NCBI GenBank assembly: GCA_000018565.1
Contig: CP000875.1
Location: forward strand, 62,001-126,000
Length of the DNA stretch: 64,000 nt
Source of the DNA: Herpetosiphon aurantiacus DSM 785
Lineage (GTDB): Bacteria > Chloroflexota > Chloroflexia > Chloroflexales > Herpetosiphonaceae
Reading direction: 5' to 3'
Under the pieces are notes generated by a model. The model was not told the origin of the DNA. It searched no databases and saw only the letters and a program-made list of their open reading frames with translations. The first letter of the stretch is position 1, and each line of letters begins with the position of its first letter. Shown here piece by piece: positions 36,702 to 45,442 of the stretch. The position numbers were made by a program, and so were the translations under genes.

Positions 36702-36818
36702 TCATAATAGAATCAGCACCAGAATAAACATGCTGACTACGCCTCCGAGGGCAATCCCGAGAGCGATGCCTGCTGCGATACTCATGACACGGCGTAGTGG
36801 TGTTGGTGTGGCTTTCAC
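36702..36818 (-). CDS. 38-residue single-pass membrane peptide
   Basis: A 39-codon frame encodes a short basic N-terminus (MKATPTPLRRVM) and a single hydrophobic helix that continues to the C-terminus (GIALGIALGGVV, MFILVLILL). A perfect AGGAGG lies 7 bases before the GTG start, which is among the best ribosome-binding sites in the window. It is 83 bases downstream of the Tat-exported phosphoesterase on the same strand and may share its transcript. It resembles no protein I can name. The alternating small residues and Gly-x3-Gly spacing suggest helix packing in the membrane. Confidence 0.6.
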   Translation of the reverse strand: MKATPTPLRRVMSIAAGIALGIALGGVVSMFILVLILL

Positions 36819-36900
36819 CTGCAATCCTCCTAATGTGGTTATGCCCTATGGCCCTAGAATACCACAGTTTGGCCATGAATCGGCTGATACTCATCTGAGC

Positions 36901-37794
36901 TTAAGCACACGCTAAGCTGAGCATGACGATTTCAGGCCGACAGCCAAAGCGTACTTGTGGCCAGCTACAGCCCAAACCCCACGAGGTAAATTGCACCATC
37001 GATCCTACATCATAGCGATGGTCGGGGTAACGCATGCCCAAGTAGGGCAGTAGCAATGCGCCTTTGACTGGCACACGCACTTGGCCGCCATGGGCATGGC
37101 CCGAAAGCTGTAAATCAAAACGATTGTAGCTAGCAGTGAAATCGGCGGTATCAGGCTCATGCACCAAGATAATTGCTGCATCAGTCTTGGGCAATTCAGC
37201 AACCAAACGATCAAGCACTGGTTTCATGGTGCTGGGGTCGTTGGGGCCAATCGGGTTGGGCCAAAGATCGTCGTGGCCAGCCAAATGCAACTTGCTCGAA
37301 CCACGATTCAGGCTGATCGCACGATTGGTAAGATCGGTGATGCCAGTTGTTCGCAGTACTTGACGCACGGTCTCGCCATTGCCATCGCCCCAATAATCGT
37401 GGTTGCCCAAAACGCCCACCACCCCATCGGGTGCTTCGAGCATCGCCAAGCCAGCCGCTAAATCTTCGGTAAAACGACTCGGGTCATGGGTAATGAAATC
37501 GCCTGAGATCGCGATTAAATCTGGTTTTTGGGCGTTGACCATGCGCACGGTGGTCAGCCAATGTTCACGAGTCATCAAAACATCGTCAATATGAATATCG
37601 CTCAAATGGGCGATGCGATAACCATCGTAAGCGCTGGCCAAGCGCGGCAAAACGATCGTTTCTTCGTGGATGCTCAGCCATTCGGCCTCAACTTGAAACC
37701 CATATGCGGCGGCTCCTAGCGTCGTGGCGGTCGTCGCCAAGGCCGAATAGCCCATTATTTTCAGAAAACTACGGCGTGAAAGTGCTGCTGCCAT
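36901..37794 (-). CDS. Tat-exported metallophosphoesterase (YkuE-like)
   Basis: This 297-residue protein begins with a twin-arginine signal (SRRSFLKIMGYSALATTATTL). Calcineurin-type motifs follow: HLSDIHIDD, SGDFITHD, GNHDYWG, LVHEPD and LSGHAHGGQ. It is probably a membrane-anchored or exported phosphoesterase of the YkuE/PMMH group, acting on lipid or nucleotide phosphates; the substrate is not determined. TAGGAGG about 7 bases before the ATG at 37794 supports the start. A 38-residue membrane peptide gene follows it by 83 bases on the same strand. Confidence 0.87.
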   Translation of the reverse strand: MAAALSRRSFLKIMGYSALATTATTLGAAAYGFQVEAEWLSIHEETIVLPRLASAYDGYRIAHLSDIHIDDVLMTREHWLTTVRMVNAQKPDLIAISGDFITHDPSRFTEDLAAGLAMLEAPDGVVGVLGNHDYWGDGNGETVRQVLRTTGITDLTNRAISLNRGSSKLHLAGHDDLWPNPIGPNDPSTMKPVLDRLVAELPKTDAAIILVHEPDTADFTASYNRFDLQLSGHAHGGQVRVPVKGALLLPYLGMRYPDHRYDVGSMVQFTSWGLGCSWPQVRFGCRPEIVMLSLACA

Positions 37795-37833
37795 GTCAAC
37801 CTCCTACAATCTGGTTTATGCCTAAGTGTAATG

Positions 37834-37876
37834 CCCTCACCCCCGACCCCTCTCCCACTGCTGCGGGCGAGGGGGC
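37834..37876. repeat. CCCTCACCCC repeat, one-arm copy
   Basis: Only the left half is present: CCCTCACCCCCGACCCCTCT, then CCCACTGCTGCGGGCGAGGGG. No GGGGTGAGGG right end follows within 100 bases. Confidence 0.65.
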
Positions 37877-37894
37877 TAGCTTACAAGGGTCGGT

Positions 37895-38075
37895 TTTCGC
37901 TGCGAACCACGGATCTTGTGGTTCATCGGTGGATGGATGATGACCACTCATTGTGCTTGAGGGGGTGCAGGGGGATTAAAGCCCCCTGCGTCTCCCGCCT
38001 TGAGGCGGGACGGAAGGGTGGTGATCATCCATGATTGTTAAAAACCTACCCTTGTAAGGAGGGTGCAAGCGGGAT
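37895..38075. repeat. Two-hairpin repeat, copy 1
   Basis: This block shares a long segment with 43728-43910: GGATCTTG(T/A)GGTT, GAGGGGGTGCAGGGGGATTA, then CTCCCGCCTTGAGGCGGGAC. CAGGGG/CCCCTG and CCCGCC/GGCGGG form two successive hairpins. The tail ATTGTTAAAAACCTACCC also follows some CCCTCACCCC copies. Confidence 0.75.
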
Positions 38076-38186
38076 AATGGATCAAGATTTAGATCAATCC
38101 GACATTACACCTAAGACGAAGTTTATAGCGGTTTTGGCAGCAAATGTAGCTGATAGGCAGCTGATATGCAGCAGATAGAGCGCAAA

Positions 38187-39365
38187 TTAAAGCAATTTTA
38201 CCAACAGCACGACTGGCTGGCCTTGTAGTTTGGTCAGCACCAACGTTTGCTCGTAGCGACCCTTCAAGCGCAGTTGTTTGCTTAATTCTTCGGGGGTAAT
38301 CGGCGAGCCACGCTTTTTGACGGTTACGCGGCCAATCTCACGCGCTTGCAATATTTGGCGCAGAAGTTTCAAATTAAACGGTAGCCATTGCTCAATTTGC
38401 CAAGCTCGCAGAAATGGCGATTGTACCAAGCGATCACTGGTAAGGTAGGCAATGCTGGCATCAAATTGAGCTAAATCCAACTGATTGGCAATATCTGCCA
38501 CGGCGTGCGCTCGAATCACCGCTGGATCAGGCTCGTACAAATAGGCCAGTGGCTCGCTGAGTGCAGCGGCGGCTTGGGTGGAATCGGCAATTAAGCTGTG
38601 TTCAGCACCAGCACTAGTGAGCACCACTGCCTTGCGTTGCCCGCCAACCTGACCAGCTTGCCACCACAAACAGGCCTCGCGCAAATCGCCATCAAGCGAA
38701 ATAAACTCAAGATCATAGCCAGCAGGCACGGCATCATCGGGAATACCTGGGGCAACTTTAGCTCCATGGATTGGCACTTGCCCACGCCAACGCTCCAAGG
38801 TAGAAAGCGGCGGCTGATAGTGCTCAACATCCCAAATGCGCTTGCCATTGCTGCGCCGCGCCGGATCGATAAATAAACCAGCGTAGCCCGCAAATTCTAG
38901 CGTGGTAAAATCGGCCTCTTGGATGCTGATTTGCTGGCTTAGCCCAAGCGCCTGAGCATTGGCCTCAAGCATTGCCAACCGCAATGGATCACGATCGATC
39001 GCCAAAACCGAGCAACTTTGCGCTAAGGCCAAGGCATCGCCGCCAACCGAGCAACCCAAATCGACCAGCCGCGAGCCAGTCGCAAAATGGCGTTGGCGAT
39101 AGCTAGCAACCAGCCAAGGCGTAGCTTGCTCCAAGGCCTCACGGGTAAAATATAGTTGGCTGGCTTGGGGAAATTTAGCTTGGGCGGCGCGGCGCAATAA
39201 GTTGGTTTCCAAAGCCGCCGTTACCGCCTCGGCTGGGTAGTGTTTGCGCAATTTGGTGGTGTAGCGCAAAAAGTTAGCTTCATTCAAATCGCGATCATTG
39301 CTGAGTTCAGCCAAGAGTTGTTGGCCAGCGTCGCTCAACAACCAACGAAACCCTTCCATCTCCAT
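38187..39365 (-). CDS. Class I SAM-dependent methyltransferase with THUMP-like domain
   Basis: This 392-residue protein has a helical N-terminal part, the SAM-binding loop VDLGCSVGGDALALA, a further conserved motif FIDPARRSNGKRIW, and a C-terminal THUMP-like domain (IGRVTVKKRGSPITPEELSKQL). Such proteins are annotated as putative RNA methyltransferases; target and chemistry are unknown. Its ATG at 39365 overlaps the stop of the preceding YpdA-like gene by one base, indicating translational coupling. Confidence 0.82.
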   Translation of the reverse strand: MEMEGFRWLLSDAGQQLLAELSNDRDLNEANFLRYTTKLRKHYPAEAVTAALETNLLRRAAQAKFPQASQLYFTREALEQATPWLVASYRQRHFATGSRLVDLGCSVGGDALALAQSCSVLAIDRDPLRLAMLEANAQALGLSQQISIQEADFTTLEFAGYAGLFIDPARRSNGKRIWDVEHYQPPLSTLERWRGQVPIHGAKVAPGIPDDAVPAGYDLEFISLDGDLREACLWWQAGQVGGQRKAVVLTSAGAEHSLIADSTQAAAALSEPLAYLYEPDPAVIRAHAVADIANQLDLAQFDASIAYLTSDRLVQSPFLRAWQIEQWLPFNLKLLRQILQAREIGRVTVKKRGSPITPEELSKQLRLKGRYEQTLVLTKLQGQPVVLLVKLL

Positions 39366-40357
39366 CAGCGCGGCCCTGCCCAACGTTGGCGCAACTCGGC
39401 GATAATGGCTGGGCCATGCTCACGGCCATTTTCAATAAAGATTTTGCTCGGGTGTGCTCCCGCCGCCAACACGCCAGCGATAAATAAATTCGGCACATTG
39501 GTTTCAAAGGTGGTCGAGTTATGGCTTGGCACAGCATCTTGATCAACCGTAACTCCAACTGCTTCGAGCATGCTGGTGTTTGGTCGATAGCCAATCAAGG
39601 CAAAAACCCAATCATTGGCTTGTTCGTGCTGCGAGCCAGCGGCGCTGGTAATGTGGATGCTGGTTGGCGTAATGGCACTAAGATTAGCTTCCCAAAAGGT
39701 CTGAATTTTGCCTGCTTCGATCCAAGCCTTCAAATCAGCAGCAATCCATGGCTTGATTCGTTGATCTAAACCAGCAAACTGATGAATGATCGTGACATTT
39801 GCGCCGTGATAATATAAATCGAGCGCAGCTTCGGCAGCTGAATTGCCGCCGCCAATTACCGCAACATTTTGGCGATAAAAGGGGTGGCCTTCACGATAAT
39901 AATGCTTAACTTTGCCTAGCTCAGCCCCGGCAATCGCCAACCGATTGGGCGTATCATACGAGCCGCTGGCGACAATCACCGCTCGCGCAGCATACCTAGC
40001 ACTGGTTTGATCGTGGCGGGTTGTGTGTAGCTGAAACGTGCCATCGCTCAAGCGTTCTAAGGCTTGAACTGGCTCGTACATCTGAACATTTAATTGAAAA
40101 TGCTCAACCACGCCGCGATAGTAGGCCAACGCTTCGGTACGAGTTGGATGCGGATGAATACTGCTCCATGGCACATTGCCAATCGTTAAATTGGGCGCAG
40201 TGCTAAAAAACACCGTTTGTAGCGGATAATCAATAATCGTGTTGGTGATTGCGCCACGCTCAAGCACCAAATAGTTGAAGCCTGCTTGTTGCGCCGCAAT
40301 CGCCGCGCTCAGGCCACTTGGCCCAGCCCCAATAATAATCACATCGTAGGATTGCAT
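39365..40357 (-). CDS. YpdA-like FAD/NAD(P)-dependent oxidoreductase
   Basis: This 330-residue flavoprotein has a FAD-binding GAGPSGLSAA motif near the N-terminus and a second dinucleotide-binding loop IGGGNSAAEAALDLY, preceded by YREGHPFY. It lacks a CxxC disulfide redox pair, as in the YpdA family that reduces bacillithiol or related low-molecular-weight disulfides. Whether this organism uses bacillithiol cannot be told here. CTGAGGAGCAGTT precedes the ATG at 40357. It overlaps the methyltransferase gene start by one base. A terminator of the upstream membrane gene ends just before it. Confidence 0.8.
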   Translation of the reverse strand: MQSYDVIIIGAGPSGLSAAIAAQQAGFNYLVLERGAITNTIIDYPLQTVFFSTAPNLTIGNVPWSSIHPHPTRTEALAYYRGVVEHFQLNVQMYEPVQALERLSDGTFQLHTTRHDQTSARYAARAVIVASGSYDTPNRLAIAGAELGKVKHYYREGHPFYRQNVAVIGGGNSAAEAALDLYYHGANVTIIHQFAGLDQRIKPWIAADLKAWIEAGKIQTFWEANLSAITPTSIHITSAAGSQHEQANDWVFALIGYRPNTSMLEAVGVTVDQDAVPSHNSTTFETNVPNLFIAGVLAAGAHPSKIFIENGREHGPAIIAELRQRWAGPR

Positions 40358-40369
40358 AACTGCTCCTCA

Positions 40370-40415
40370 GAACAAAAAACCGCAGAGAGCGCTAGGATTG
40401 AGCGCCCTCTGCGGT
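40370..40415 (-). terminator. Intrinsic terminator after the duplicated membrane protein gene
   Basis: On the minus strand the stem pairs ACCGCAGAG with CTCTGCGGT plus an inner GCGCT/AGCGC, giving 14 pairs with one mismatch. GTTTTTTGTT follows. It separates the membrane gene from the YpdA-like gene. Confidence 0.85.
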
Positions 40416-40429
40416 GCCAACAGGATCAA

Positions 40430-42334
40430 TTAACTCATCGAAGCCCACATCATCAACGCCAGCACCTGAATAATCGCCGGAATTGCGCCGATACCTAATA
40501 ATTTACCACCACTCCAGCCATAGAGCCCTTCCCACAAACCAGCGGTCAAGAGGAATGACCAAATTGCTGCGCCAATCCAGAGCAGCACTGGCAGCAGAGG
40601 CACGTTCAATACCAGCAGCAACAATGCCCCCAACATCACCACAATTCGTGGCAATTGGGCGGTAGGGTAGAGGTAAAACGGACGGGCCAGATGGGCATCA
40701 CCATCCAGATTGCGTTCGCTGAACTGGGCCACCGCCGCCGCAATTGGGTATTCCAACAAACAGATGAAAACAAATACCAACACATTGATAATTGAGCTGA
40801 CGGTTGGATAGTGCACGCCGTTAATATGGCGCTCAACCAGCAGCATTAATGTCGGAATTGCCGTCAGCCAGACCATTGGCCGCCCGAGAATCATCATCGT
40901 ATCAAATTTAATTTTGGTGCTATCTTCGCGGCGCAAAATATTCGAAACCATGCGATCGATCGCATCGCTGGGCTTGAACATCAAGCGCAACAACCAAGCT
41001 GGGGCATCTTCGGTCAAAATGCCTTCATCTTGCTCACTAGGTCGTTGGCGACGTGAAACTTCGAGCACAATTTGCTGCACCAATGGATCATAGACGCTCA
41101 ATGCTGACGTTAACAGCACCCCTCGTGCATTCGAGCCATCGAACAGCAACGATGAAATGTGGTGCATCATCTTCAAACTCTGATTCGTCGTTTGAATCAG
41201 CATCACATGGTTATTTTCCGAGAGGCTGGCGGTTTTGACTGCGATAATTTCTTCCCAGCGCACGAGCAGCCAACGGTTGAAATAGCGCACCATCAAGCCC
41301 TCTTGGCGCGATTCAATATCGGGCAGAATGTTGCGAATAACCACCAGAATGGGAATTAACACCACGAGTAGGAGTACAGCGGCGACGGGTAGCCACCAAG
41401 CACTTTGATCAAGCGGTAAAGGGGCACTTTTGAAAATGCCGCCCACGCCAAAACTCAGGCCAATCCATTGGCGCAGCATTTCAAGCACGCGCAGCAGCCC
41501 CAGCACCGCCATCACTGCCGTGCCGATTACCAGCAAGCTACTGATGCGTTTGGGATAGGTCGCCATAATGCTAGCGACCCGACCAGGTTGGGCCGTTAAG
41601 CCAGCTTGGGTTGCATACTCAACATAATCTTTATCGCTTTTAGAGCGGCGGCTGAAGAAACCCGCTGGGCTGAGCAACAATTGAAACAACGGCGAGGAAG
41701 CCTTTTCATCAAGCTTAACTGCTGGCTGTTTAGTTTGGCGAGCCACCTGTTCCAGCTCACTGGTGAGCATGCGCACCAACGGTAGAAAATCGGAAATGCC
41801 CGAGGTAATGAGGATACCTCGGCGTAGGCTAAACCGATACAGCACACTATAAAAGCGATGCCAACCGGTCAAGGCCTTATTGTTGGTTTGCAGCAACACC
41901 ACAAAGCGTTCGCCAGAAAGGTCTTCGGTAACCCGCAGCCCGCTGACTTGCTCCCAACCGACTGGCAACCAACCATTGCCCCATTCAATTAAAATACCAC
42001 GGCTGCTCGTGCGAATGGTGGGGAAGAAATTACGAACAAAAACAACCACGAGCAAGGTTAAGCCCAACCAGCCAAAATAAGGCGCAAGATCCGCCAAGTC
42101 GCGCAGGCGTGGGCGGGTCGTTCCGGTTTGGTTAAACCAGTTGACCAAGGGTTCATAAAACGTGTCGCGGGCAGCAAAGGCTGCATTGATGTTGCGGCTA
42201 TCCCAGAGATACTGCAAAACGGCACGTCCCCAACGCACCACAGCAACTACAATGAGGACAGTACAAAGCACCTCAAAAATCCATTTGAACCGACGAGGGT
42301 AACGATGCACCTGTTCGGGTGTGGCGAAGGCCAT
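40430..42334 (-). CDS. Large membrane protein with duplicated PH-like modules
   Basis: This 634-residue protein contains two copies of a module made of hydrophobic helices followed by a PH-like, beta-rich domain: RGILIEWGNGWLPVGWEQVSG...LLQTNNKAL and EGLMVRYFNRWLLVRWEEIIAV...LIQTTNQSLKMMHH. Each ends in a segment matching G-(I/V)-L-(I/L)-T-S-x(2)-S. A third, all-helical membrane part (PMVWLTAIPTLMLLV to the end) follows. The repeats are about 250 residues apart, so the gene arose by internal duplication. Function is unknown. GGAGGA 7 bases before the ATG at 42334 supports the start. It is transcribed divergently from the deacetylase gene. Confidence 0.75.
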   Translation of the reverse strand: MAFATPEQVHRYPRRFKWIFEVLCTVLIVVAVVRWGRAVLQYLWDSRNINAAFAARDTFYEPLVNWFNQTGTTRPRLRDLADLAPYFGWLGLTLLVVVFVRNFFPTIRTSSRGILIEWGNGWLPVGWEQVSGLRVTEDLSGERFVVLLQTNNKALTGWHRFYSVLYRFSLRRGILITSGISDFLPLVRMLTSELEQVARQTKQPAVKLDEKASSPLFQLLLSPAGFFSRRSKSDKDYVEYATQAGLTAQPGRVASIMATYPKRISSLLVIGTAVMAVLGLLRVLEMLRQWIGLSFGVGGIFKSAPLPLDQSAWWLPVAAVLLLVVLIPILVVIRNILPDIESRQEGLMVRYFNRWLLVRWEEIIAVKTASLSENNHVMLIQTTNQSLKMMHHISSLLFDGSNARGVLLTSALSVYDPLVQQIVLEVSRRQRPSEQDEGILTEDAPAWLLRLMFKPSDAIDRMVSNILRREDSTKIKFDTMMILGRPMVWLTAIPTLMLLVERHINGVHYPTVSSIINVLVFVFICLLEYPIAAAVAQFSERNLDGDAHLARPFYLYPTAQLPRIVVMLGALLLLVLNVPLLPVLLWIGAAIWSFLLTAGLWEGLYGWSGGKLLGIGAIPAIIQVLALMMWASMS

Positions 42335-42515
42335 GGGCAGTCCTCCAGTTAACAAACCGCATAGGGGCGGAACTGTCTCAGGAATTTGTCAGCTTCTCAC
42401 GCTTCTCTAGCGCTACGGTGGGTCGGCAAGATCGAGTATGATGATTATATAGAATCGCGCACGATAATAGCACAAGATCGTGCTGATGATCGCAAAGATA
42501 AGGAGTACCGTAGGC
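42335..42515. promoter_or_regulatory. Divergent promoter region
   Basis: The space between the leftward membrane gene and the rightward deacetylase gene must hold two promoters. A -10-like GATAAT (about 42464) precedes the deacetylase gene. No repeat-family copy is present. Confidence 0.35.
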
Positions 42516-43655
42516 ATGATTCGACGTTGGATTCGTGGACTGTGGGGTTTGACGCTGTGTGGGGTGTTGTTGAGTTGTGGTCAGGGCACTGCCACGCAAG
42601 CACCACAAACCCAAGCTCCCACTGCAACCACAACTGTTGCTGCTAGCCCAACCACTGCCGCCTCGCCAACGACGGCTGCTTCACCAACCTTGGCTGCAAC
42701 AGCAACTTCCGAAGCTTCACCAACCCCCGCTGGTCTCAGCGATGCCGATCTCGCGAAGTATGCACCCAATGAGATTGGCTGGGTTTTGGTCTTAGAATAT
42801 CACTTAATTGAATCTCCCGATGCAGACTATAGCCGTTCGCCCGAAAATTTGCGCAAGGATTTAGAGTGGTTGTATGCCAATAATTTTTACCCAATGACCT
42901 TGCGCGATTTGGTTGATAACAACATTAGCGTGCCGCTGGGCAAATCGCCAGTTGTTTTGACCTTTGACGATTCATCGGATGGTCAGTTCCGCTATCTTGA
43001 AGATGGTACGCTTGACCCAACTTCGGCCATGGGCATTTTGCAAGCGTTTGCCGCCGAGCACCCCGATTTTCCGGCGATTGCGGTGTTCTTCCCGTTGATC
43101 GATGTTGATGTAAAAGAGCGGGTTTTGTTTGGTCAGCCTGAGTTTGCCACCCAAAAACTTCAAGAAATTGTGGCCTTGGGCGGCGAGGTTGGCACTCATA
43201 CCTACACCCATCAACGCCTCGACGAGGCTGATGCCGAGCAAATTCAATGGCAATTAGCCTTCTCGATCAAAGAACTTGAGGAGCGTATTGGCGATGGTTA
43301 TCAAGTCACGAGCCTGAGCTATCCCTTGGGTATGTTTCCCGAAGATGAGAGTTTGGTCCGCGAAGGCGAATCTGAAGGTGAGAGCTATACATTAAGCGCA
43401 GCGGTTGATGTCACTGGTGGCGCTAGCCCTTCGCCCTATTCGCAAAACTTCGATCCCTACCATATTCGCCGAACGCAAGCGGTTGATTCGCAATTGGAAT
43501 ATTGGTATCAGTTGTTTGAAGAACGACCTGATCTCAAATTTATCTCCGATGGCGACCCCGATACAATTACCGTGCCCAGCGAGGAAACGCTTGGCGAGGA
43601 GCAACAAGGCCGTTTGCGCCCCGACTTGGAAGTGCGCCGCTACGAACGGAAGTAG
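42516..43655 (+). CDS. Lipoprotein polysaccharide deacetylase
   Basis: This 379-residue protein has a lipoprotein signal ending LCGVLLSCGQ, then a Thr/Ala/Pro-rich linker with repeated ASPTTA units, and a NodB-type domain. The catalytic motifs are VVLTFDDSSDG and EVGTHTYTHQRL (His-x3-His). It should be tethered outside the membrane and remove N-acetyl groups from a surface glycan; the substrate is unknown. Start ATG 42516 is chosen as it gives a normal lipoprotein signal with AAGGAG 11 bases upstream; an ATG at 42480 would add 12 residues. Confidence 0.87.
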   Translation: MIRRWIRGLWGLTLCGVLLSCGQGTATQAPQTQAPTATTTVAASPTTAASPTTAASPTLAATATSEASPTPAGLSDADLAKYAPNEIGWVLVLEYHLIESPDADYSRSPENLRKDLEWLYANNFYPMTLRDLVDNNISVPLGKSPVVLTFDDSSDGQFRYLEDGTLDPTSAMGILQAFAAEHPDFPAIAVFFPLIDVDVKERVLFGQPEFATQKLQEIVALGGEVGTHTYTHQRLDEADAEQIQWQLAFSIKELEERIGDGYQVTSLSYPLGMFPEDESLVREGESEGESYTLSAAVDVTGGASPSPYSQNFDPYHIRRTQAVDSQLEYWYQLFEERPDLKFISDGDPDTITVPSEETLGEEQQGRLRPDLEVRRYERK

Positions 43656-43985
43656 GCGAGGGGCCGGTGATCAGGGTTCAGGGGCTAGGGTTCAAAATCC
43701 TTTCACCCCTACTAAGGGTATATTTCCCCTTTGAACCACTGATCTTGAGGTTTATCGGTGAATGTATAACACTCGATAATTGTCCTTGAGGGGGTGCAGG
43801 GGGATTAAAGCCCTCTGCGTCTCCCGCCTTGAGGCGGGACGGAAGGGTGGTGAGTACCATCCTTGAATTCTGCTAATAATTTGTTTAAAAACCACCTCCT
43901 GTACGTCTCGTCCACAACGTGGAAGCGGGCTGAGCAAACAGTATCCGTGGTAGACTTAAACGCAATGCTATCACGAAGGTGACCT
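43656..43985. other. Intergenic region with two-hairpin repeat copy
   Basis: Apart from the repeat copy at 43728-43910 it contains a CAGGGTTCAGGGG segment (about 43672) similar to others in the window. No gene is seen. Confidence 0.6.
43728..43910. repeat. Two-hairpin repeat, copy 2
   Basis: It matches 37895-38075, including GAGGGGGTGCAGGGGGATTA and CTCCCGCCTTGAGGCGGGAC with the same two hairpin stems. A GTTTAAAAACCACC tail follows. In the first hairpin CAGGGG/CCCCTG is weakened to CAGGGG/CCTCTG. Confidence 0.75.
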
Positions 43986-44990
43986 ATGACTGAAGAACAA
44001 AATGAACGCGATATTGAGGAAGCCTTGGCCGAAATTGGCGACCATAATCGCCCAATTGTCTTGAGTGAACTCAAAGTTTTTAACGACCTTGACCAAGATG
44101 AAACTGAGATTTTTGAAATTGAATGGCTGCGCATCGAGCCAAGTCATCGGCGTAATTTGGCTCAAGCGATGCAAGAGGTTGGTGAGGCCAGCCTTGAGCT
44201 TGATTTTCGCGCCGTATTTAGCATTTTGCTGACCGACCAAGATCCTGCAATTCGCATTGCAGCAGTCAAAGGTATGGCCGAAGATACCCGCCGCTCAAGT
44301 TTGCGCCGTTTAAGCGAATTGCTTACAACCGATCCCGATGATGGGGTGCGAGCTAATGCGGCGATCACGCTTGGTGCTTGGGCTTTACGCGCAGGCGAAG
44401 GCAATCTCGATCAGCGTACCAGTAATGAATTATTGCAAACGCTCTGGGCCGTTTTTGATGATCGCCAAACCTCGACCTTGGTACGCCAACGCTTGTTGGA
44501 AACCTTGGGCTACTTGGCCGATAGCGATCCACGAGTCAATCAGGAAATTGGGGCAGCTCACCAACGACTTGATGATGGTTGGCAGGCCGCCGCGCTTTGT
44601 GCCATGGGTCGCACTGGCTTAGATCAATGGTTGCCAACAATTACAGCTAGTTTGCGTTCCCATGAGCCATTGTTACGTTTTGAGGCAGTGCGGGCCGCTG
44701 GTGAGCTTGGCGATTTAGCCGAATCGATTGTCAACCACGTGGCGCGGGCTACTGCTGATGGTGATGTTGAAGTTGCTACAACTGCGATTTGGGCATTGGG
44801 CCAAATTGGTGGCGCTGCTGCGCGACGCTTTCTCGAACAATTAGTCAACGATTCAGAGGGTGTTCGGCGTGAAGCCGCTGCCGAAGCACTCAAAGAATTG
44901 CAATTCTTCGACGATCCCATACAATCCTTGCCCCTCGACGACGATGAGGACGAGGACGAATATTGGTATGGCGATGACGAGGACGAGTAA
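43986..44990 (+). CDS. HEAT-repeat protein
   Basis: This 334-residue cytoplasmic protein is built of HEAT-like helical repeats (DPAIRIAAVKGMAE, DDGVRANAAITLGAWAL, HEPLLRFEAVRAAGELGD, DVEVATTAIWALGQIGG, EGVRREAAAEALKEL). It ends in a very acidic tail (DDDEDEDEYWYGDDEDE). Such proteins are scaffolds or bind nucleic acid and protein partners; some are phycobilisome-lyase-like or DNA-repair-like, but nothing here decides. GAAGGTGACCT precedes ATG 43986. It stands between two repeat-rich regions, alone. Confidence 0.75.
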   Translation: MTEEQNERDIEEALAEIGDHNRPIVLSELKVFNDLDQDETEIFEIEWLRIEPSHRRNLAQAMQEVGEASLELDFRAVFSILLTDQDPAIRIAAVKGMAEDTRRSSLRRLSELLTTDPDDGVRANAAITLGAWALRAGEGNLDQRTSNELLQTLWAVFDDRQTSTLVRQRLLETLGYLADSDPRVNQEIGAAHQRLDDGWQAAALCAMGRTGLDQWLPTITASLRSHEPLLRFEAVRAAGELGDLAESIVNHVARATADGDVEVATTAIWALGQIGGAAARRFLEQLVNDSEGVRREAAAEALKELQFFDDPIQSLPLDDDEDEDEYWYGDDEDE

Positions 44991-45442
44991 GCATAAAGTC
45001 AGAAGGCAAAAATCAAAAGGCAAAATTGGAGGTTCGGTAGTTAGGAATTGGGGATGAGATTTTTAGCGCAGAGGATGTGAAGAACATATGTAACGTGCCC
45101 TCACCCCCAGCCCCTCTCCCACTGCGGCGGGAGAGAGGGCTAGGGGGTGAAGGCATGCTGGCCGTTGTTAACCTCATAATCCATTACACATAGAGCATAG
45201 AACATACAATTATGCTTTGTACTCTTTGTCTCCTTTGTGGTTTTAATGTGGAGGCTGGTTGTTAAGGGCTAGGGATCGGCTATAGGTATAGAAGAATAAT
45301 TAGTGAAATTCGTGCAATTCGTGGCTTAAAACAAAGCTCTTTGCCTCTGTACCGATTCCTAGCCCCCGACCCCCATCTAGTAATAAGGAGCCGAACATAC
45401 TCATAAGGCAGCGATGCTCTATGTTCTATGTTCTATGTTCTT
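44991..45442. other. Repeat-rich intergenic region
   Basis: It holds an AAAAGGC-type copy (44994-45026), a short-form CCCTCACCCC palindrome (45098-45157), CATAGAGCATAGAACATA (about 45187), a TTCGTG segment (45308-45330) and a CTATGTTC tandem (about 45420-45440). No gene is seen. Confidence 0.65.
45098..45157. repeat. CCCTCACCCC palindromic repeat, short form
   Basis: The two arms are directly opposed: CCCTCACCCCCAGCCCCTCT-CCCACTGCGGCGGGAG-AGAGGGCTAGGGGGTGAAGG. This gives a hairpin of about 60 bases without the central block of the long form. Confidence 0.75.

Larger units (their letters stand above)
37795..38186. other. Repeat-rich intergenic region
   Basis: It carries a one-armed CCCTCACCCC copy (37834-37876) and a copy of the two-hairpin repeat (37895-38075). 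The remaining roughly 110 bases to the end of the methyltransferase gene show no gene, although a 33-codon frame at 38077 was considered and rejected. Confidence 0.6.

Noticed and set aside
36658-36915. Longer frames on both strands across the 38-residue peptide region
   Set aside because: Their products are basic and low-complexity and lack ribosome sites; only the 38-codon frame has both a strong site and a sensible product.
38077-38178. A 33-codon plus-strand frame (MDQDLDQSD...) after an AAGGAGG
   Set aside because: The spacing from AAGGAGG to the ATG is about 15 bases, the product has no hydrophobic or domain signature, and the AAGGAGG belongs to a repeat tail found elsewhere.
39365-40357. 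Thioredoxin reductase identity for the flavoprotein
   Set aside because: It lacks the CxxC redox pair and shows the YpdA-like G-H-P-F-Y and GGGNSA arrangement.
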